Assembly: GCA_024402635.1 (NCBI GenBank)
Contig: JAKSTJ010000026.1
Coordinates: forward strand, 1-34,429
Direction of reading: 5' to 3'
Source: Treponema sp.
GTDB lineage: Bacteria > Spirochaetota > Spirochaetia > Treponematales > Treponemataceae
Length of the DNA: 34,429 bases
How positions within the stretch are numbered: the stretch's first letter is position 1; every line of letters begins with the position of its first letter. This document shows positions 30,470-34,429 of the stretch, piece by piece. Under the pieces are notes generated by a model. The model saw nothing but the letters and a program-made list of their open reading frames with translations. It was not told the origin of the DNA and did not search any database. The translations under genes were made by a program, and so were the position numbers.

Positions 30470-31339
30470 TTAGTTTCCTTGTTGTGTTACTACTGTACCT
30501 GCTGCAACTGATTCTGTAACCCATGTGTTACCACCAATAATGCAGCCTTTACCAATAATTGTTTTTCCGCCAAGAATTGTTGCTCCTGCATAGATTGTTA
30601 CATCATCTTCAATTGTAGGGTGTCGTTTTTTATCCTGAAGTTCTTTTTTTACGCTTAAAGCTCCTAGTGTAACACCCTGATATATTTTTACATTTTTACC
30701 GATAACGCAGGTTTCTCCAATTACAACGCCAGTTCCATGGTCAATAAAAAATGAATCTCCGATTGTTGCACCCGGATGAATGTCAATTCCTGTTTTTCCA
30801 TGCACATGTTCACTCATAATTCTTGGAATTAATGGTACACCGTTTGTAAAAAGGAAATTTGCAATTCTATGAACAACAATTGCTTCAAGACCTGGGTATG
30901 AAAGAATAACTTCTTCGTTGCTTTTTGCTGCAGGATCTCCATTAAAGGCTGCAATTGTATCCAACTGAATTCTTCTTCGTAATTCTGGAATAGCTTCAAT
31001 TAAGGCAATACTTGTTTGTTCTGCCAGTTTAAAACAGTGGGAATCCTGGATATTTGATTTATTTCCTTGAGTTTCTGTAATGGTATAAATTAAGGCTTTT
31101 TGAATTTCTTTTGTAAGTTTAGAAATAATACTGTTAATTTTCTGACCTGTTACATAACGGATATTTACAGGATCTATTTCTTCTGCAACTCTAAATCCAG
31201 GAAAAATAAGGGATTGTATATCAGAAAGGATTGCAACTACATTCTGACGGTTCGGGAAATTTTCTGCATCATTACGATTTATTAATCCGTATTTGTCATA
31301 AGAATCTAATATATTATTTACTAAATTATCAATATTCAT
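30470..31339 (-). CDS. cysE: Serine O-acetyltransferase
   Basis: A 289-residue enzyme that makes O-acetylserine, the precursor of cysteine. An N-terminal helical domain (about 1-160) is followed by HRIANFLFTNGVPLIPRIMSEHVHGKTGIDIHPGATIGDSFFIDHGTGVVIGE (catalytic His in the DHGTG block). Left-handed beta-helix hexapeptides follow (CVIGKNVKIYQGVTLGALS, KRHPTIEDDVTIYAGATILGG). The EpsC-like type, with a long N-terminal domain, fits best. It heads the operon with radA. GAGG precedes the ATG. No convincing promoter was identified; the AT-rich upstream region contains weak candidates only. Its divergent neighbour is the tRNA-Thr gene. Confidence 0.9.
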   Translation of the reverse strand: MNIDNLVNNILDSYDKYGLINRNDAENFPNRQNVVAILSDIQSLIFPGFRVAEEIDPVNIRYVTGQKINSIISKLTKEIQKALIYTITETQGNKSNIQDSHCFKLAEQTSIALIEAIPELRRRIQLDTIAAFNGDPAAKSNEEVILSYPGLEAIVVHRIANFLFTNGVPLIPRIMSEHVHGKTGIDIHPGATIGDSFFIDHGTGVVIGETCVIGKNVKIYQGVTLGALSVKKELQDKKRHPTIEDDVTIYAGATILGGKTIIGKGCIIGGNTWVTESVAAGTVVTQQGN

Positions 31340-31433
31340 GGATACCTCATAGAAAGATTATCAAATTCTATCTATAATTTAAATATAAATTGGAAAATTT
31401 CAAGAAATTCTTTCTGAATTCTGCTTGAATTTA

Positions 31434-31462
31434 TTGACATTAATTCATTCTTAATTTATATT
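31434..31462 (+). promoter_or_regulatory. Promoter of the tRNA-Thr/rpmG unit
   Basis: Consensus TTGACA (31434-31439), 17 bp, TATATT (31457-31462). The start near 31469 is about 33 bases before tRNA-Thr. Confidence 0.75.
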
Positions 31463-31501
31463 TCTAAAACGCACGTTTTCTAAAAAGCGTTTAAACTACA
31501 T

Positions 31502-31574
31502 GCCCATGTAGCTCAGTTGGTAGAGCACCACATCGGTAATGTGGAGGTCTGCGGTCCGATTCCGCACATGGGCT
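31502..31574 (+). tRNA. tRNA-Thr (anticodon GGT) with unusual C33 and C55
   Basis: A 73-base tRNA. All stems pair: acceptor GCCCATG/CATGGGC, D-stem GCTC/GAGC, anticodon stem CCACA/TGTGG, T-stem TGCGG/CCGCA. The anticodon GGT is at 31535-31537. The anticodon loop TCGGTAA has C at position 33 (31534), and the T-loop TCCGATT has C at position 55 (31556), where U is nearly invariant. The discriminator is T. CCA is not encoded. It precedes rpmG in the tRNA-Thr/rpmG/tRNA-Trp/secE block. Confidence 0.93.
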
Positions 31575-31626
31575 TATTAGAAAGCATTTATTTATGACTA
31601 TTTATAGAGTTATTTAGGAGATAAAT

Positions 31627-31803
31627 ATGGGAAGCAAGAAAAAGGGTGCTGTAGAAATTATTGCATTACAGTGTACAGAATGTAAGAGAAAGAACTATAC
31701 TACTTACAAAAACCGTAAAAATATTACTGGTAAATTAGAAAAAAATAAGTATTGTCCTTTCTGCAAAAAAAGTATCTTGCATAAAGAAACAAAAGCTAAA
31801 TAA
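31627..31803 (+). CDS. rpmG: Ribosomal protein bL33
   Basis: A 58-residue large-subunit protein. [32 protein letters not shown], then [16 protein letters not shown], is a typical bL33 of the zinc-binding type: Cys pairs CTEC and CPFC. ATTTAGGAGATAA is its ribosome site. It lies between two tRNA genes, the arrangement common in spirochaetes and other bacteria. Confidence 0.95.
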   Translation: MGSKKKGAVEIIALQCTECKRKNYTTYKNRKNITGKLEKNKYCPFCKKSILHKETKAK

Positions 31804-31806
31804 TAG

Positions 31807-31835
31807 TTGTTAGCTTATTAAAAATTCATTATAAT
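31807..31835 (+). promoter_or_regulatory. Promoter before tRNA-Trp
   Basis: TTGTTA (31807-31812), 17 bp, consensus TATAAT (31830-31835). The predicted start, near 31842, lies about 30 bases before tRNA-Trp. It can drive tRNA-Trp, secE and nusG separately from rpmG. Confidence 0.65.
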
Positions 31836-31842
31836 ATTTAAG

Positions 31843-31867
31843 TCATTTGATTTTTCAGATGATTTTT
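31843..31867 (+). terminator. Weak terminator-like hairpin at the start of the tRNA-Trp transcript
   Basis: TCATTTGA (31843-31850), TTTT, TCAGATGA (31855-31862, one G-T pair), then five T. It may end the rpmG transcript, or shape the 5' end of the next. Confidence 0.45.
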
Positions 31868-31873
31868 ATATAT

Positions 31874-31946
31874 AGGGCAGTAGTTCAGTTGGTAGAGCAG
31901 CGGTCTCCAAAACCGCCTGTCGTGGGTTCAAGTCCTGCCTGCCCTG
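31874..31946 (+). tRNA. tRNA-Trp (anticodon CCA)
   Basis: A 73-base tRNA: acceptor AGGGCAG/CTGCCCT, D-stem GTTC/GAGC, anticodon stem GCGGT/ACCGC with loop CTCCAAA, T-loop TTCAAGT, discriminator G. U33 and U55 are normal here. CCA is not encoded. It stands just before secE. Confidence 0.96.
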
Positions 31947-31987
31947 TTTTTTTTTAACTAAAAATCTATAACAAGGAATTAAGAACA

Positions 31988-32179
31988 ATGGCAAAAGTAT
32001 TTCAGTTTTTCCGTGAAAGTAGAGCAGAATTAAAGAAGGTTGTATGGCCTACAAAAGGTGATATTTTATCTTCAATCAAGGTTGTAATTATTTCAACAGT
32101 TATTATTGCTGTAGTTCTTGGAGCACTTGATATTGGTTTTACAGCAGCATTTAAAGCTTTAATGAATCTTAATTTCTAG
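31988..32179 (+). CDS. secE: Preprotein translocase subunit SecE
   Basis: A 63-residue single-pass membrane subunit of the SecYEG channel. FQFFRESRAELKKVVWPTKGDILSSIKVVIISTVIIAVVLGALDIGFTAAF shows the conserved ELKKVVWPT amphipathic stretch before one membrane segment. CAAGGAATTAAGAACA is the ribosome region. nusG follows after 9 bp. Confidence 0.96.
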   Translation: MAKVFQFFRESRAELKKVVWPTKGDILSSIKVVIISTVIIAVVLGALDIGFTAAFKALMNLNF

Positions 32180-32188
32180 GAAGTAAAA

Positions 32189-32749
32189 ATGTCTAGAAGT
32201 TGGTATATTCTTTCGGTTTACACTGGTTATGAAGGAAAGGTAGAGAGATCTATTAAAGCTCTTATCGAAAAAGGTGATGTTAGTTCTGAAGTTGTAACTG
32301 ATGTTCGCGTACCTTTAGAAGAAGTAGTAGAAATTAAAGACGGTAAAAAGAAAGTTCGTAACAATAAATTTTTACCTGGTTATATTATGCTTGAAATGGA
32401 TCTTCCTGAAATTGGTTGGAAAGATTCATGTGCAAAACTTTACAAGATTCAGGGTGTTACTGGATTTGTTGGTTGTGTAAGCAGAAAAGATCATCCAATT
32501 CCAATTTCAAATGACGAAGCAAAAGGACTTTTAATGAAGTCTGGTGCTATTAAAGGTGAAAAACAAGTTCATATCCGTCAGTCATTTAATGTTGGCGATC
32601 AGGTTAAAATTACAGACGGTGCTTTTGCTTCATTCACTGGTGTTATTAAAGAAATTAATCTTGAAAAAGAAAAATTAAGTGTAGAAGTTCAGATTTTTGG
32701 ACGTCCTACACCAGTAGAATTAAGTTTCTTACAGGCTGAAAAAGTATAA
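32189..32749 (+). CDS. nusG: Transcription antitermination factor NusG
   Basis: A 186-residue factor that binds RNA polymerase. The NGN domain starts SRSWYILSVYTGYEGKVERSIKALI and includes RNNKFLPGYIMLEMDL and IQGVTGFVG; the KOW domain is FNVGDQVKITDGAFASFTGVIKEINLEKEKLSVEVQIFGRPTPVEL. Normal length. GGAAGTAAAA precedes the ATG. It is followed by a 167-bp structured region before rplK. Confidence 0.97.
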   Translation: MSRSWYILSVYTGYEGKVERSIKALIEKGDVSSEVVTDVRVPLEEVVEIKDGKKKVRNNKFLPGYIMLEMDLPEIGWKDSCAKLYKIQGVTGFVGCVSRKDHPIPISNDEAKGLLMKSGAIKGEKQVHIRQSFNVGDQVKITDGAFASFTGVIKEINLEKEKLSVEVQIFGRPTPVELSFLQAEKV

Positions 32750-32781
32750 TAAAATATTTTTATCAGTGCTTTGATCTTTGT

Positions 32782-32888
32782 CAAAATCAGGCGTTCGTGT
32801 CCCAAACATGAACGGTTAATCCTGTTTTTGGGAGAGGTACCGGTCCGTTGGACAGAGGTATCTCGTTAGGTAATTACTTTAAGTAATT
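32782..32888 (+). promoter_or_regulatory. Structured leader of rplK-rplA, candidate ribosomal protein autoregulation site
   Basis: Three stacked elements. CAAAA-T-CAGG (32782-32791) pairs with CCTG-T-TTTTG (32821-32830) around CGTTCGTG/CATGAACG (32792-32799/32807-32814). Next, GAGA/TCTC, TACC/GGTA and GTCC/GGAC nest around GTT (32832-32864). Last, AATTACTT-T-AAGTAATT (32872-32888) is a perfect inverted repeat. The position before L11-L1 genes is where L1 feedback control acts in many bacteria. Confidence 0.6.
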
Positions 32889-32916
32889 CCACACCAATTT
32901 TAGGAGATATGAAAAA

Positions 32917-33348
32917 ATGGCTACAAAAAAAGTTACAGCTGTTATTAAATTGCAGTGTCCTGCAGGAGCAGCAACTCCAGCCCCTCCAATCGGTCCAGCT
33001 CTCGGACCTCACGGTGTAAGTGCTCCAAAATTTGTTCAGGAATTCAATGACAGAACAAAATCAATGGAAAAAGGATTGGTAATCCCTGTAGTAATTACAG
33101 TTTACCAGGACAAATCTTACACATTCATTCTTAAGACTCCTCCAGCAGCAGTTCTTATTAAGAAAGCAACAGGAATTCAGAAAGGAGCAGGTAATCCACT
33201 TCTTGATAAAGTTGCAACTCTTTCTAAGAAAGATTTGGAAGAAATCGCTAAGACAAAAATGCCAGATATTAATGCAAATGATATCGAAGCAGCAAAGAAA
33301 ATTATTGCCGGTACTGCACGCAGTATGGGTGTAGAGGTGGAGCAGTAA
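32917..33348 (+). CDS. rplK: Ribosomal protein uL11
   Basis: A 143-residue component of the GTPase-associated centre, binding 23S rRNA near the stalk. [37 protein letters not shown] and [25 protein letters not shown] are diagnostic of L11. TTAGGAGATATGAAAAA precedes the ATG. rplA follows at one base distance. Confidence 0.98.
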   Translation: MATKKVTAVIKLQCPAGAATPAPPIGPALGPHGVSAPKFVQEFNDRTKSMEKGLVIPVVITVYQDKSYTFILKTPPAAVLIKKATGIQKGAGNPLLDKVATLSKKDLEEIAKTKMPDINANDIEAAKKIIAGTARSMGVEVEQ

Positions 33349-33349
33349 T

Positions 33350-34027
33350 ATGAAACATGGAAAGAAATATAATGCAGCTGCTGCAAAATATGATCTTACA
33401 AAGAAATATGATTTAGCTGCAGCTTGTAAAATGGTTCAGGATATGAAATTTGCTAAATTCGATGAAACAATCGAAGCACATGTTTCACTTCGTCTTGAAA
33501 AAAATGCTGTAGTTCGTGATACACTTGTTTTCCCAAATCAGTTCAAAGGAGAAAAGAAAGTTCTCGTATTCTGTAAGGGAGAAAAAGTTCAGGAAGCTTT
33601 AGATGCTGGTGCTGCATATGCAGGTGAAGAATACATCGATAAAGTAAAAGATGGATGGTTAGACTTTGATGTTGCAGTAGCTACTCCAGATATGATGAAA
33701 GACGTTGGTCGTCTTGGTATGGTTCTTGGTCGTAAAGGTTTAATGCCTAACCCAAAAACTGGTACTGTAACTCCAAACGTTGCTCAGGCAGTTGCTGAAC
33801 TTAAAAAAGGTCGTACAGAATATCGTGCTGATAAAGCTGGTATTGTTCATATTGCAGTTGGTAAATGTTCAATGGATGCTGGAAAAGTTGTAGAAAATAT
33901 TGGAACTCTTCTTGCAGAAGTTAATCGTAAAAAACCAGTTGGAAGTGCTGCAGGCTTTGTACAGTCTGTATCAGTAAGTTCATCTATGGGCCCAGGTGTT
34001 TGGGTTGATTTCAAGGAAGGTGAATAA
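33350..34027 (+). CDS. rplA: Ribosomal protein uL1
   Basis: A 225-residue L1-stalk protein and usual translational repressor of its own operon. FDETIEAHVSLRLEKNAVVRDTLVFPNQFKGEKKVLVFCKG is the start of domain I, LGRLGMVLGRKGLMPNPKTGTV is the L1 signature, and GKCSMDAGKVVENIGTLLAEVNRKKP follows. The stop overlaps the rplJ start (TAATG), leaving no room for a separate L10 leader. Confidence 0.97.
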   Translation: MKHGKKYNAAAAKYDLTKKYDLAAACKMVQDMKFAKFDETIEAHVSLRLEKNAVVRDTLVFPNQFKGEKKVLVFCKGEKVQEALDAGAAYAGEEYIDKVKDGWLDFDVAVATPDMMKDVGRLGMVLGRKGLMPNPKTGTVTPNVAQAVAELKKGRTEYRADKAGIVHIAVGKCSMDAGKVVENIGTLLAEVNRKKPVGSAAGFVQSVSVSSSMGPGVWVDFKEGE

Positions 34028-34429
34028 TGGCAATTAAAGCAAAGAAAATTCAGCCAGCTAAAACTGCTGCAATTGAAGAAGCAAAAAAGACATTTGCTGA
34101 TTACAACGACTTTATTTTTGCTGATTATCGTGGTCTTACAGTTGAACAGATTACTGCTCTCCGTGATAAACTCCGCGAAAAGAATGCAGTTCTTAAAGTT
34201 GTAAAAAATAACTTTGCCCGCATCGCTTTCGAAGATATGAAAGTTGAAAACGTAGCAGACTATCTTAAAGGTCCTACAGTTGTTGCAATGGCAAAAGAAG
34301 ATTCTAATGAAGTTGCAAAGGTTCTTTATGACTTCACTAAAGAAGCTCCTACTCTTGTAGTAAAAGGTGCTAGTATTGCTAATGAAATCTATGATGCAGC
34401 TAAAATCGAAGCTTATTCAAAGGTTCCAG
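34027..34429 (+). CDS. rplJ: Ribosomal protein uL10, 5' part
   Basis: The first 134 codons; the gene runs off the window. MAIKAKKIQPAKTAAIEEAKKTFADYNDFIFADYRGLTVEQITALRDKLREKNAVLKVVKNNFARIAF is a typical L10 N-terminal RNA-binding domain (F-x-DYRGLT). KGPTVVAMAKEDSNEVAKVL follows. Its ATG overlaps the rplA stop by one base, so translation of L10 is coupled to L1. Confidence 0.97.
   Translation, partial: MAIKAKKIQPAKTAAIEEAKKTFADYNDFIFADYRGLTVEQITALRDKLREKNAVLKVVKNNFARIAFEDMKVENVADYLKGPTVVAMAKEDSNEVAKVLYDFTKEAPTLVVKGASIANEIYDAAKIEAYSKVP

Overview
The window looks like chromosomal DNA from a low-GC spirochaete, most likely a gut or rumen Treponema. This is inferred from AT-rich codon use, the ABC-auxiliary/GldG-DUF4340 operon, the HprK-HPr pair, the many signal-peptide and lipobox proteins, and the tRNA-Thr/rpmG/tRNA-Trp/secE/nusG/rplK/rplA/rplJ block. 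No phage, transposase or CRISPR array was seen. Most genes are ordinary housekeeping or transport genes. The unusual material lies in regulation, in the intergenic repeats and in a few odd proteins.

Layout. 1-603 (-): 5' part of a lipoprotein amide hydrolase. 747-4582 (+): an XPB-type helicase and a partner protein sharing its N-terminal domain. 4678-7565 (+): an ABC importer (lipoprotein, permease, ATPase) behind a promoter flanked by two similar operator-like sites, with a terminator-like hairpin after the first gene. 7587-8171 (+): histidine phosphatase. 8212-11755 (-): a GH130 mannosylglucose phosphorylase and a clan GH-G type glycosidase, separated by about 950 bp of tandem and inverted repeats. 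12121-13095 (+): a secreted protein with an internal duplication. 13231-14295 (-): a PTS EIIC-like membrane protein behind a structured leader. 14756-20134 (+): an ABC exporter/GldG-like operon ending in pth. 20288-22003: hpf, then hprK and ptsH. 22011-22215: an exact 80-bp tandem repeat. 22246-23874: lexA and holA. 23877-26633: a PC4-like protein, a lipoprotein/LysM-like pair and a Nudix hydrolase. 26723-28726: a cytidylate-kinase-like fusion, a CDP-alcohol phosphatidyltransferase and an hsp20 gene with a near-consensus sigma-54 promoter. 29111-31339 (-): cysE and radA. 31502 to the end (+): tRNAs and the secE-nusG-ribosomal protein cluster.

How the genes work together. HprK phosphorylates HPr at Ser46, and an orphan EIIC-like protein lies in the same window, so a regulatory rather than a complete sugar-transporting PTS is plausible. 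The two glycosidases point to use of beta-manno-oligosaccharides. The last block carries the translation and secretion machinery under strong sigma-70-type promoters and a structured leader before rplK.

Main leads: the closed multibranch leader of the EIIC-like gene; the sigma-54 promoter of hsp20; a tRNA-Thr gene with C at both nearly invariant U positions 33 and 55; four genes whose -10 box sits so close to the ATG that they should be leaderless; loss of the expected catalytic Asp in the GH-G enzyme; and the perfect 80-bp repeats carrying terminator-like hairpins and a nine-codon reading frame. All promoter, operator and RNA-structure calls were made by eye and have not been tested computationally.
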